Source: Syntrophales bacterium
GTDB taxonomy: Bacteria; Desulfobacterota; Syntrophia; Syntrophales; UBA5619
DNA length: 64,000 nucleotides
Assembly: GCA_023229765.1 (NCBI GenBank)
Contig: JALNYO010000001.1
Span: forward strand, 323,807-387,806
Direction of reading: 5' to 3'
The position numbers and the translations under genes were made by a program. Of the stretch, positions 45,902 to 54,302 are shown one piece after another. Position 1 is the first letter of the stretch, and every line of letters begins with the position of its first letter. The notes below the pieces were generated by a model. It made no database searches. It had not been told where the DNA came from and saw only the letters and a list, made by a program, of their open reading frames with translations.

Positions 45902-46623
45902 CCGCCTGTTTCCTCTTGCTCCCGCCGGAGAGTTAAAAGCGCAGTCCGTGCCGCTTGCTTTTCGGCCTCTTTCTTGCTTTTCCCGCTTCCCGCGGCAATG
46001 AATCTCTCCCCGATAAAGAGACCCATTTCAAAGAGTTTGTCGTGGTCAGGGCCGGTTTCGGACAGCACGCTGTAGCGGGGGATTGTTTTAAAGAGGAGCA
46101 TGCTTCGCTCCTGGAGGGCGGTCTTGTAGTCCAGACAGGTTGAGTCGGCATCCCCTTCCCGGAGAAGGGGTTCAAAAATTGTGCCGAGAAAGGCGGCTGC
46201 ACATTCAAAGCCCTTGTCCAGAAAAATCGCAGCGATAACGGATTCAAGGGCGTTTGCCAAAAGCGACGGTTTTGTCCTTCCCCCGGAGGCCTCTTCCCCT
46301 TTTCCAAGCAGCAGGTGCTCTCCGATTGTGAATTTACGGGACAGTTCGGCAAGCGGATGTTCGTTAACGGCAGAGGCGCGGAGTTTTGAGAGCTGCCCCT
46401 CTGTGTAGGTGGGGAATATTTTCATCAGCATGTCGCTTACAATCAACTGCAATACCGCGTCTCCGAGAAACTCCAGCCGCTCATTGTCGCCGTTCGCTAT
46501 GGATGCGTTTTCATTGGCGAAAGATCGGTGGGTAAGCGCCCGGTTGAGGAGGGACTTATCGGTGAAATTCCAGCCGAGACGCGCTTCAAGTTCGGCAAGG
46601 CTTTGCAGTCGTTCATTATCCAT
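45898..46623 (-). CDS. rnc: ribonuclease III
   Basis: 241 aa from the ATG at 46623, 8 nt after GAGGA. It shows the signature NERLEFLGDAVLQLI with the catalytic acidic residues, the second acidic site in NALESVIAAIFLD, and a C-terminal double-stranded RNA-binding domain ending KSKKEAEKQAARTALLTL. It processes rRNA and mRNA duplexes. It begins 19 nt after mtaB. Confidence 0.96.
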   Translation of the reverse strand: MDNERLQSLAELEARLGWNFTDKSLLNRALTHRSFANENASIANGDNERLEFLGDAVLQLIVSDMLMKIFPTYTEGQLSKLRASAVNEHPLAELSRKFTIGEHLLLGKGEEASGGRTKPSLLANALESVIAAIFLDKGFECAAAFLGTIFEPLLREGDADSTCLDYKTALQERSMLLFKTIPRYSVLSETGPDHDKLFEMGLFIGERFIAAGSGKSKKEAEKQAARTALLTLRREQEETGG

Positions 46624-46642
46624 TATTTCGATCCTCAAAATG

Positions 46643-47998
46643 TCAGCAACCTATGGCGTTCGCAATGAGGCGCTCACCGTCCAGAGATTCCGGGACAACT
46701 CTTACGATGCTGTTGACTTTCACCCCGCTGCCGCGGACGGCCACGGGGATGTAGTTTTCTGAAAATCCGGTCGGGTGCCCTGTCTCTTTATCGGTTCGGC
46801 GTTCGATGAGCACCTTGAGCGGCTTTCCCAGGAAGCGCTCCGCAAAGCTGCGACGCTTTGCCGCTCCCGCTTCCCGGAGAAGCTTTACGCGGTTTTTCTT
46901 TACATTATCAGTGACTTGTCCAGGCATCGTCGCCGCGGGCGTGCCTGGCCTGCGGGAGAAGGGAAATGCGTGCAGGTATGCCAGAGGCAGCTCTTCGATC
47001 AAACTTAGAGTTTCGGCGAACTCCTCCTCCGTCTCTCCGGGGAAGCCCGCGATCACGTCTATCCCGATGGCAAGACCAGGAATTGCGCATTGGAGCTTCA
47101 AGACGAGTTCCCGGAAAAAAGCCGTATCGTAATTGCGCCGCATCTGCTTAAGGATTCTGTTGCTGCCGCTTTGCAGCGACAGGTGCAGATGGGGACAGAT
47201 AATATCGGAGCCCCTGATCAGGGAGAGCAGTCCCGTGGTCACCTCGCGCGGTTCCAGGGAGCTGATGCGGAGACGTTCAAACAGTCGTTTTTCCACAATT
47301 TTCCCCAGAAGGGAGGTAAAATTGGAGGGAGGGCGTAGGTCGCGTCCCCAGGCGCCGAGATGGATTCCGGTCAGGACGATTTCCCGATAGCCGTTGGCGG
47401 CCAGTCGCGCCAGCCTCTGCATGGTCTCCTCCGGAAAAAGGCTGCGGCTTGTTCCCCGCGTGTAGGGTACTATGCAGTAACTGCAAAAGGCGTCGCAGCC
47501 ATCCTGAATCTTCAGGAAAGCCCGGGTATGTTCGGGAAAGACCGCTGCTCCCAGCGGGGAGATGGCCTTTTCCTTACGGATATCGCCGACAATAATTTCA
47601 TTCTTGGCGATCTCAGGAAAGAAGCTTTCTTCGCCGCTATTTGTTAAATTTAAGCTGCGCTTGCCCGTCTGAAGCAGCAGATCGGGGATCAATGCCTTTT
47701 CGGTGTTGCCGATGACGAAATTAACCCCGGCAAGCGAGGATAGTTCCTGGGGCGCCCTTTGAGCGTAGCAGCCGGTGACGATAATTATTGCCTCCGGATT
47801 CTTTCGGAGGGCCCGGCCGACGAGCTGCCGGGACTGATAATCGGTTTTTCCTGTAACTGTGCAGGTATTGATTATATAGGCATCCGACTTTTCATTAAAC
47901 GGGACAATCGTCAATCCCCGGGCGCCAAGCATTTCGGATATTGACGCCGATTCGCACTGGTTTAACTTGCAGCCGAGGGTGGCGACCGCTGCCGTCAT
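46643..47998 (-). CDS. mtaB: tRNA t6A37 methylthiotransferase MtaB
   Basis: 451 aa from the ATG at 47998. The UPF0004 domain has ATLGCKLNQCES, INTCTVT and VTGCYAQ. The radical SAM cluster is in DGCDAFCSYCIVPYTRG (C-x3-C-x2-C). A C-terminal TRAM domain follows. It converts t6A to ms2t6A at tRNA position 37. The open frame extends 31 codons further upstream without family similarity. Confidence 0.93.
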   Translation of the reverse strand: MTAAVATLGCKLNQCESASISEMLGARGLTIVPFNEKSDAYIINTCTVTGKTDYQSRQLVGRALRKNPEAIIIVTGCYAQRAPQELSSLAGVNFVIGNTEKALIPDLLLQTGKRSLNLTNSGEESFFPEIAKNEIIVGDIRKEKAISPLGAAVFPEHTRAFLKIQDGCDAFCSYCIVPYTRGTSRSLFPEETMQRLARLAANGYREIVLTGIHLGAWGRDLRPPSNFTSLLGKIVEKRLFERLRISSLEPREVTTGLLSLIRGSDIICPHLHLSLQSGSNRILKQMRRNYDTAFFRELVLKLQCAIPGLAIGIDVIAGFPGETEEEFAETLSLIEELPLAYLHAFPFSRRPGTPAATMPGQVTDNVKKNRVKLLREAGAAKRRSFAERFLGKPLKVLIERRTDKETGHPTGFSENYIPVAVRGSGVKVNSIVRVVPESLDGERLIANAIGC

Positions 47999-48238
47999 GA
48001 TTTTCCCAATTTTTTTTGGATCTTTTTGTGCAGTCAATCTTGCCGCTTCCTTTTTAGCCCTTCCTCTAATCGCCGCAGCTCGCGTTGTCAAGTAAAACCG
48101 CTTTTTTAACCGCGGCGCTGCTGCAGCCGAGACATTTCAGCGGATTTCCAAATCAATGGCACAAGCCGCTTTGGCGACCATTTCCAGAATTGTCTGAAAA
48201 ATACGCTAAGGCGAAGCTTGATATTTCGACAAACCTTA

Positions 48239-48277
48239 TTGACAATTGCTCCCGACTTAGTGTAGTCTTTTAGACTA
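48239..48277 (+). promoter_or_regulatory. possible promoter with 6-3-6 palindrome in a 401-nt gap
   Basis: The gap 47999-48399 has no gene. TTGACA at 48239-48244 is followed after 16 nt by TGTAGT, and TAGTCT-TTT-AGACTA at 48263-48277 is a perfect short inverted repeat overlapping the -10. It would drive the amidohydrolase gene at 48400. Confidence 0.4.
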
Positions 48278-48399
48278 ATCAGCTTGTTATTGGACTTCAT
48301 CAACCGGGAAATCGCGATTCCTGCCCTGAGCAGCGCTGCAAATTACAGGGCAACCGGAAAGCGGACAACAATTCATTAATGCTTTAGGGGGAGACGATT

Positions 48400-49404
48400 A
48401 TGAAAATAGATATTTTTAATCACATTTTTCCACAGGCGTACTTTGACAAAATGGTAGAGCTGGCGCCGAACGGCGCCGATATGCACAAGCGGGTGCGCAA
48501 CATACCTTGTATTGTGAACCTTGATGAGCGTTTCCGCATCATGGATTTGTTCGGCGATTATCAGCAGGTCATCTGTCTGGGGGCGCCCCCGATTGAGGTT
48601 TTTGGCCCGCCCGCGGTTGCCAATGAACTGGCCCGTTTGGCCAATGACGAGATGGCGAAACTCGTCCGTAAATATCCGGACCGTTTCCCCGGCTTTATTG
48701 CTTCACTGCCGATGAATGATCCCGAGGGGTTGCTCAAGGAAGCAAAGAGAGCCGTTTCCGAGCTGGGCGCGGTTGGGGTGCAGGTGTATTCGAACGTGCT
48801 CGGCAGTCCCTTGACCAGACCAGAAACCATGCCCTTGTTCGATCTGATGGTGGAACTCGACCGGCCCATTTGGCTCCACCCGGCCCGGGGGGCGGATTTC
48901 CCTGATTACAAGAATGAAAAAAAGAGCCACTATGAAATCTGGTGGACCTTCGGCTGGCCCTATGAGACCAGTGTGGCGATGGCGCATATCGTTTTTGCCG
49001 GGCTTTTTGACCGGCTCCCTTCGCTGAAGATTATTGCCCACCATCTGGGCGCCATGATTCCCTATTTTGCCGGCCGGGTCGGGCCGGGCTGGGATCAACT
49101 CGGCAGCCGCACATCCGACGAGGACTATACTACGCTGCTCCGGCAGTTAAAGAAACGGCCCATTGATTATTTCCGCATGTTTTATGTGGATACCGCTATC
49201 TTTGGCGCTCGCGACGCCACGATTTGCGGCTTGAACTTTTATGGAGCGGAAAAGGCGTTATTTGCCTCCGACATGCCCTTTGATCCGGAAAAAGGGACGG
49301 CGTATATCAGGTGGACGATCGATATTATCGACAGCCTGGACATAACGCCGGCCGAGCGTCAGGCCATCTATGAAGGCAATGCCCGCAAACTGCTGCATCT
49401 CTAA
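48400..49404 (+). CDS. amidohydrolase-2 (ACMSD-like) protein
   Basis: 334 aa, behind GGGGGAG. The fold matches the ACMSD/resorcylate decarboxylase group: WLHPARGADF, IAHHLGAMIPYFAGR, and the late aspartate in FASDMPFDPEKG. The N-terminal H-x-H metal motif reads F-N-H (MKIDIFNHIFP), so one metal ligand is replaced. Related proteins with FNH exist in anaerobes to my recollection. It may be a decarboxylase or hydrolase of an aromatic or cyclic acid with an altered metal site. It stands alone with its own possible promoter. Confidence 0.83.
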   Translation: MKIDIFNHIFPQAYFDKMVELAPNGADMHKRVRNIPCIVNLDERFRIMDLFGDYQQVICLGAPPIEVFGPPAVANELARLANDEMAKLVRKYPDRFPGFIASLPMNDPEGLLKEAKRAVSELGAVGVQVYSNVLGSPLTRPETMPLFDLMVELDRPIWLHPARGADFPDYKNEKKSHYEIWWTFGWPYETSVAMAHIVFAGLFDRLPSLKIIAHHLGAMIPYFAGRVGPGWDQLGSRTSDEDYTTLLRQLKKRPIDYFRMFYVDTAIFGARDATICGLNFYGAEKALFASDMPFDPEKGTAYIRWTIDIIDSLDITPAERQAIYEGNARKLLHL

Positions 49405-49459
49405 AGTTTGTTGGGCAATACCTTATTCGGGATTATTTTCAAGGGGTTATTAATATAGT

Positions 49460-49912
49460 ATGGAGAGAATAATCGGCATCGCCTCCGAATACCATCTAAT
49501 CGCTATAGCGATAGGTTTTTTGATTTTACTGGTGGTCTATTTCTTCCTCAAAAGCTTGATGAAAATCGCTCTTTTTGTATTGATAATCGTAATCGCGATC
49601 GGGAGTTATTTTTACTTCCAGCACCCGGGGACAGACCAGGTAAGCGTTAAAGACGCCTTCAATAGGGCGAAAACCGATTCCGAAAAGGTTGTGGAAAAGG
49701 GGCAGGATGCCTGGGGAAAGGGTAAAAAGTTGGTGGGGGAGGGCAGAAAGGCATACGAAAAAGGGAAAAAAACCATAGAAAACGGCAAAGAGTTGCTTGA
49801 TAAGGGGGTCGAAAAGGGGGACGATTTTGTTGAAAAAGTGAAAAAGATTGTGAGAAAAATATATCTTCTTTTCGAGACGAAAACTGATGACGGCGCACAG
49901 CAGAAAAAGTGA
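49460..49912 (+). CDS. hypothetical membrane protein with Lys/Glu-rich tail
   Basis: 150 aa. Two hydrophobic segments (about 10-30 and 35-53) are followed by a highly charged helical tail with loose repeats around E-K-G-K-K and E-N-G-K-E-L-L-D-K-G. The tail could be an amphipathic or coiled-coil arm in the cytoplasm or periplasm. No family is recognised. It begins 55 nt after the amidohydrolase with no obvious ribosome site. Confidence 0.6.
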   Translation: MERIIGIASEYHLIAIAIGFLILLVVYFFLKSLMKIALFVLIIVIAIGSYFYFQHPGTDQVSVKDAFNRAKTDSEKVVEKGQDAWGKGKKLVGEGRKAYEKGKKTIENGKELLDKGVEKGDDFVEKVKKIVRKIYLLFETKTDDGAQQKK

Positions 49913-49980
49913 CTTGCAGGAAAATATTAACGCTTTGATGGGGCCGGGTTTACTTACACCCGGACAGGAGTCCTCTTCTT

Positions 49981-50001
49981 ATGAACATTAAGCTTTACTG
50001 G
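49981..50001 (-). repeat. degenerate 21-bp unit
   Basis: Starts ATGAACATTAAGCTTTAC; the last seven bases have drifted. It is the last reverse-oriented copy before the orientation switches at 50974. Confidence 0.6.
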
Positions 50002-50014
50002 CCAAAGCAGTCTT

Positions 50015-50428
50015 CTACCAGAGAAGATCAACCCCCATCGCCCGCACCGGGCATGCCAAAACGCATAGTTCACAGCCTGTGCAAAGCTCCGTATCGAAAT
50101 TAACCCGCCATGATTCGCGATCCAGATGCAGGGCGCCGGTGGGACAGACGCCGGTGCAGGTTCCGCAGTGGATGCACTTTTCGGTGTTTTGACTGACGCT
50201 TTTGGAAAGCGGTTCGACGCCGAGTCCGAGCGACTTGAGGTAACGAATGCCGTCGTCGAAATTTTCTTTTGTGCCGCTCAGCTCCAGAACGAGGAGCCCT
50301 TCGCGTCTGGGCAGGATTCTGGCCTTCAGGATATTCAACATCAGATCGTACCGCTTCACCAACTCGTAGATAATCGGTCTCTCCGAAGATTCCGCAGGGT
50401 AGTGGATAACCACCTTTTTTGAGTGCAT
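50015..50428 (-). CDS. NIL-domain 4Fe-4S ferredoxin
   Basis: 137 aa from the ATG at 50428. The N-terminal NIL domain (about 5-75; VVIHYPAESSERPIIYELVKRYD) resembles the ligand domain of methionine ABC ATPases. Two 4Fe-4S clusters follow: C-x2-C-x2-C-x3-C in CIHCGTCTGVCP and again in CTGCELCVLACP. Such proteins occur in anaerobes with homocysteine or methionine metabolism and sulfur transfer. It starts 5 nt after the esterase gene stop. Confidence 0.9.
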   Translation of the reverse strand: MHSKKVVIHYPAESSERPIIYELVKRYDLMLNILKARILPRREGLLVLELSGTKENFDDGIRYLKSLGLGVEPLSKSVSQNTEKCIHCGTCTGVCPTGALHLDRESWRVNFDTELCTGCELCVLACPVRAMGVDLLW

Positions 50429-50433
50429 TTTTC

Positions 50434-50925
50434 TTATGATCTCCTTATTTCCAAAAGATTGTCCCATTCTATTGCCGGGAATGTCGCAAGCAGGCTGTGG
50501 TCGTCTTTGACGAGGCGATAATCGAGATTCCGAAAAATAGACTGCGCGACCTCGCAAGTAGGTTCCGGAAGAACGACGGTGTCTTCGCTTCCCTGGTAGA
50601 GTGTGACTGGCATCTGAAGTGGCTCGCGGCAGCGGGCGTGGAAGTCTGCATAGGCGAGGGCCGGGGCGAGCAGCACGAGACGCCGGACGCGCTTTTCGTT
50701 CTCACAGGCGAAAATTGCCGCCATGAGACCGCCGAAACTTGAGCCAACGATGATTATATTGTCTTTACTTCCAATATATTCCGAGAGTTTGCTCATCCTT
50801 TCATTTAACGTTCCCTGGTAGTCACCGACCATCATCTCGGGGTATCTTTTTCTGAAGTATCTTCCCTTTGTTCCCTGGCTGCTGCTGTCCAACCCGTGGA
50901 TAAATACGTGTGTAATATCGTCCAT
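50434..50925 (-). CDS. YqiA-like alpha/beta hydrolase
   Basis: 163 aa from the ATG at 50925, 7 nt after GGGAG. It shows FIHGLDSSSQGTKG, the nucleophile elbow GSSFGG, the aspartate in YQGSEDTVV and the histidine in KDDHSLLA, so the triad is complete. YqiA-type proteins are small esterases of uncertain natural substrate. It is co-directional with the ferredoxin gene. Confidence 0.85.
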   Translation of the reverse strand: MDDITHVFIHGLDSSSQGTKGRYFRKRYPEMMVGDYQGTLNERMSKLSEYIGSKDNIIIVGSSFGGLMAAIFACENEKRVRRLVLLAPALAYADFHARCREPLQMPVTLYQGSEDTVVLPEPTCEVAQSIFRNLDYRLVKDDHSLLATFPAIEWDNLLEIRRS

Positions 50926-50973
50926 TCCCACACTCCCGTTTTATAGATTTCTTCTTGGGGCGCAGGTAGGCTG

Positions 50974-51015
50974 AAATCGAAGATTAATGTTCATAAATCG
51001 AAGATTAATGTTCAT
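50974..51015 (+). repeat. 21-bp unit, two tandem copies, intergenic
   Basis: Identical units AAATCGAAGATTAATG... at 50974-50994 and 50995-51015, upstream of the DUF1015 gene and identical to two units inside it. Confidence 0.9.
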
Positions 51016-51186
51016 AAAGCGTCCGCCTACCCCGTTTTTTTAAAAAATTCTGCAAGAATTATTGCTTTCCTTATCCCGGTATGTTAAAAATTTGCAAGCA
51101 AAATGAATGAAACGGCAGCCGTTTTTGTTATAAAATGCCATACTTCTCAATAATTGACGCGCCGTTCGGAAAGAAGGGAGAGGAAG

Positions 51187-52533
51187 ATGTCGATAGTGGT
51201 GCCGTTCAGGGCGCTGCGGCCGCGGGGTGAGTTTGTCGGCGCAGTCGCCGCGCTTCCCTATGATGTTATGAGTGTGGAGGAGGCGCGGCAGCAGATAAAA
51301 AAAAATCCGCTCAGTTTCCTGCGGGTGGAGAAGGCCGAATGCGATTTTCCCGGTGAAGAGGAGACTGCTGAACAGATTGTCTGTCAAAGAGCCAAGGATA
51401 ATCTGGAAAGGATGATTAAAGAGGGCATCCTTGGTCAGGATGAATCTGCCTCGTTTTATCTCTATCGGCAGCAAATGGGTGGGCATGTGCAAACGGGTGT
51501 CGTGGCCTGTGTCAGCGTTGATGAATACAGAAAAGGCCGGATAAAAGCCCATGAGCTTACCCTGGAAGCCAAGGAAAGGGGACGGACGCTGCATATCGAC
51601 AGCATTGGGGCGCAGACCGGGCCGGTATTTCTTACCTATCGGGGCCAGGAACAGATAGACAGTTTGCTGGCGAAAGTGGCAAAACAGGTTCCCGAGTATG
51701 ATTTTACGGCGGACGACGGAATTCGTCACACTGCGTGGATAATTGGCGAGCTTGCGGATATAAAGGCGCTTCAAAAGGCCTTTTTGCCGGTTGAGTACCT
51801 TTACATAGCCGATGGCCACCACCGCGCCGCCGCCGCCGTCCGGGTAGCCGGTCTGCGGGCGGAACTTTCGTCCGGGAAATCGAAGATTAATGTTCATAAA
51901 TCGAAGATTAATGTTCATAAAGCGGAGCTTAGTGTTCATAAAAAGGCGGTCAGCGAGCATGATTTTATGCTGGCGGTACTGTTTCCCAGCGACCAGTTGC
52001 GGATCATGGATTACAACCGTGCCGTCAGGGATTTAAACGGCCTTGCCAGGGACGAGTTTTTGGAAGAGATAGCGGATAAATTTCTTATAGCGAAAGACTT
52101 TCCGGAGAAAGCGGAGCTTAATGTTCATAAATCGAAGATTAGTGTTCATAAATTGCCCCGGCGGCCCCATGACTTCGGCATGTATCTGCAGGGAAAATGG
52201 TATCTTCTGTCGGCCCGTGAAAAGGCGCTGCCAAAGGCAAAACAGGCCGCCGCGCTTGATGTTTCCGTTTTGCAGGATAACATCCTGGGGCCGGTTCTCG
52301 GGATCGAGAACCCGCGCACGGATAAGCGAATTGCCTTCATTGGAGGGGCACGCGGTGCAGCCGGTCTGGAGAGCATTGTTGACAGGGATGGTTTTGCCGT
52401 CGCCTTTTCCCTTTTTCCGCCGACAGTTGAGCAGATGATGGCCGTGGCTGATGCAGGGATGGTCATGCCGCCCAAATCCACCTGGTTTGAGCCGAAGCTG
52501 CGGAGCGGCTTGTTCGTCCATCTTATCGATTAG
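51187..52533 (+). CDS. DUF1015 family protein carrying in-frame 21-bp repeat insertions
   Basis: 448 aa from the ATG at 51187 behind GGGAGAGG. It matches DUF1015 (PFRALRPRGEFVGAVAALPYDVM, then RVEKAE, the strongly conserved YIADGHHRAAAAVR, and LLSAR). The function is unknown; members are often near serine or phosphoglycerate genes. Two extra segments interrupt the family sequence: residues about 231-251 (three K-x-x-x-x-V-H heptads) and about 308-321 (two heptads). Both are exact 21-bp repeat units in the gene's frame, so the protein is longer than usual but unbroken. It ends 2 nt before trmN6. Confidence 0.85.
   Translation: MSIVVPFRALRPRGEFVGAVAALPYDVMSVEEARQQIKKNPLSFLRVEKAECDFPGEEETAEQIVCQRAKDNLERMIKEGILGQDESASFYLYRQQMGGHVQTGVVACVSVDEYRKGRIKAHELTLEAKERGRTLHIDSIGAQTGPVFLTYRGQEQIDSLLAKVAKQVPEYDFTADDGIRHTAWIIGELADIKALQKAFLPVEYLYIADGHHRAAAAVRVAGLRAELSSGKSKINVHKSKINVHKAELSVHKKAVSEHDFMLAVLFPSDQLRIMDYNRAVRDLNGLARDEFLEEIADKFLIAKDFPEKAELNVHKSKISVHKLPRRPHDFGMYLQGKWYLLSAREKALPKAKQAAALDVSVLQDNILGPVLGIENPRTDKRIAFIGGARGAAGLESIVDRDGFAVAFSLFPPTVEQMMAVADAGMVMPPKSTWFEPKLRSGLFVHLID
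51877..51939 (+). repeat. 21-bp unit, three tandem copies inside the DUF1015 gene
   Basis: Units at 51877, 51898 and 51919 encode KSKINVH, KSKINVH and KAELSVH in the gene's frame. Confidence 0.9.
52108..52149 (+). repeat. 21-bp unit, two tandem copies inside the DUF1015 gene
   Basis: Units at 52108 and 52129 encode KAELNVH and KSKISVH in the gene's frame. Confidence 0.9.
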
Positions 52534-52535
52534 CT

Positions 52536-53309
52536 ATGAGTGGCAATTTTTTGCAGCGGGAAGGGGAGAAGATCGATCGGATCCTCGCCGGCCGGCTCCG
52601 GATCATTCAGAAGGAGAGGGGTTATCGCTTTTCGATAGATGCCCTTTTGCTTGCCCATTTCGTCAATTTAAATGCCGGCGATGACCTTATTGAGCTGGGA
52701 ACGGGAAGTGGGATTGTTGCGCTTATCCTGGCGCAACACCCTGGCCTCGGGCGTGTTTTGGGGATCGAGATTCAGGAACAGCTTGTTGCCATTGCCCGAA
52801 GCAATGTTTCCCTGAACGGCCTGACCGACAGGGTTGAAATCAGGCAGGCAGACGTCCGCTTTCCGGAATCCCTTTGTCGGCCGCAAGCCTTTTCCGTCGC
52901 GGTATTCAACCCCCCTTACCGGCGGATGCGCTCGGGCAGGCTCAATCCCGATGCGGAGAAGGCCGCCGCCCGCCACGAAGTCTTCGGAACGGTGAAGGAT
53001 TTTATCGCCGCTGCCGCTTACGCCCTGCGGCCGGGCGGACGGATGTTTGCAATTTATCCCGCGACCAGAATGGTGGAGTTGATCGCACGGATGCGATCAT
53101 TCCGGATCGAGCCCCGGCGGCTGCGACTTGTCTATTCCCGAACCGGCGTGGCGGCTGTTTTTGTTCTCGTGGAGGGAACAAAGGGGGGCGGTGAGAGCCT
53201 GGACGTTCTGCCGCCGCTTCTCATTTACGAGGCAAAGGGGGAATATACAGCCGCAATGAACGATATTTTCAAGGATCTTGCCGCTTTTGAATCGCCCGGC
53301 GCCGGCTGA
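52536..53309 (+). CDS. tRNA1(Val) adenine-37 N6-methyltransferase (TrmN6-like)
   Basis: 257 aa SAM-dependent methyltransferase. It shows RFSIDALLLAHFV, the SAM motif LIELGTGSGIVALILA, and the target-binding NPPY in VFNPPYRRMRSGRLNP, all typical of YfiC/TrmN6. It starts 2 nt after the DUF1015 stop. Its 3' end overlaps the converging DciA-like gene by 41 bp. Confidence 0.88.
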   Translation: MSGNFLQREGEKIDRILAGRLRIIQKERGYRFSIDALLLAHFVNLNAGDDLIELGTGSGIVALILAQHPGLGRVLGIEIQEQLVAIARSNVSLNGLTDRVEIRQADVRFPESLCRPQAFSVAVFNPPYRRMRSGRLNPDAEKAAARHEVFGTVKDFIAAAAYALRPGGRMFAIYPATRMVELIARMRSFRIEPRRLRLVYSRTGVAAVFVLVEGTKGGGESLDVLPPLLIYEAKGEYTAAMNDIFKDLAAFESPGAG

Positions 53310-53775
53310 TCTCCCTGATCATCGTCCTTTCGATCGCCGCTCGGAGTTCCGGATCCCCGATCGCAGCGAGGCTCTGCTCCACCATTTGCCGGTCTCGTAA
53401 TCGGAGCTTCTGGATGACCAAAGCGGGGGGGGGCTTGTCGGGCGCCTGGGAAGGGCTCTCAGGAACCTCGCCGATCGAGAAAAAAAGACGCCTGAATTCG
53501 TCCGTGCCGGACAGTTCGTTAAGCTTGACGAGGATTTCCTCCTTGAGAAACTGCAGTTGATGAAGCCAGACCGTGGTAGAAACGATCACGTACAGCGAAC
53601 CCCTTTTGAGATTTTCCGGCAGGGTGCGCGAGGCGATCAGGGGGCCAACAGCGCGTTCCCACAAATCTACAAGACGGCGGTCTGTCCTTTGGTGGGGAAT
53701 GTCCATTTTTTTTAGAACCTTGTGGAGGATATCCCCGAGCGGTTCCGGTTTTCTGGATGAAGTTCTCTTGCGCAT
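53269..53775 (-). CDS. DUF721/DciA-like protein
   Basis: 168 aa from the ATG at 53775. The N-terminal DUF721 domain (LGDILHKVLKKMD, LVDLWERAVGPLIASRTLPENLKRGSLYVIVSTTVWLHQLQFLKEEIL) is that of DciA, a proposed loader or operator of the DnaB helicase. The C-terminal 70 residues are charged. It converges with trmN6 and overlaps it by 41 bp. Confidence 0.8.
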   Translation of the reverse strand: MRKRTSSRKPEPLGDILHKVLKKMDIPHQRTDRRLVDLWERAVGPLIASRTLPENLKRGSLYVIVSTTVWLHQLQFLKEEILVKLNELSGTDEFRRLFFSIGEVPESPSQAPDKPPPALVIQKLRLRDRQMVEQSLAAIGDPELRAAIERTMIREISRRRAIQKRQDP

Positions 53776-53931
53776 GGTCTCTTTTCTCACATTTTGCGGT
53801 TGCGGGTCAAGCAGCAGGGTTTTCCCGGGGTAAAATATTTCGCTTGACCTCTTCGCTGTTGCCGGGTTAGCAGAAACAAACGCTTTATCGGCTTGACAGG
53901 GGCGTATTTTGAATGAGGGAGGGAAAACTGT

Positions 53932-54282
53932 ATGAGTTTAACAGCCATGATCGACAGTATCAAGGGACAACCCGATTACAAACGAGTGGGGATGATTGTC
54001 TGTCACAACGGGGTTGTGCGGGGAACAGCGAGGGACGGCAGAGTGGTGAACGAGATCGAGGTAACCGCTGATCGCCGCCGGCTTGACGATATAATTGCGG
54101 AAATGAGAACCCGGCCAGGAATCATCGCTGTTCTGGTGGAGGTTTATGAGGGAAGACTGAAGGTCGGCGACGATATCATGTGTGTGGCGGTGGCCGGCGA
54201 TATCCGGGAGAACACCTTTCCCGTCCTGGAGGATGCGGTCAACGCGATTAAGCGGGATGTTGTAACGAAGGTTGAAATCTAA
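53932..54282 (+). CDS. MoaE-like molybdopterin synthase large-subunit protein
   Basis: 116 aa, shorter than classical MoaE (about 150). It contains GMIVCHNGVVRGTARDGR and VGDDIMCVAVAGDIRENTFPVLEDAVNAIK, the core that holds the MoaE active site. MoaE and MoaD add sulfur to precursor Z to make molybdopterin. No other moa gene is adjacent. The truncated form is common in related genomes and may have a changed role. Confidence 0.78.
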   Translation: MSLTAMIDSIKGQPDYKRVGMIVCHNGVVRGTARDGRVVNEIEVTADRRRLDDIIAEMRTRPGIIAVLVEVYEGRLKVGDDIMCVAVAGDIRENTFPVLEDAVNAIKRDVVTKVEI

Positions 54283-54302
54283 GGAATTTTCAGGATGGGA
54301 AT

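Noticed and set aside
51040..51960. Open frame of 306 codons on the minus strand starting in the 21-bp repeats
   Set aside because: It is opposite the DUF1015 gene. The repeats are also open on this strand (MNINLRF), which explains its N-terminus.
50974..52149. CRISPR array
   Set aside because: Units are 21 bp and abut without spacers, and they occur inside genes; no cas genes are present.
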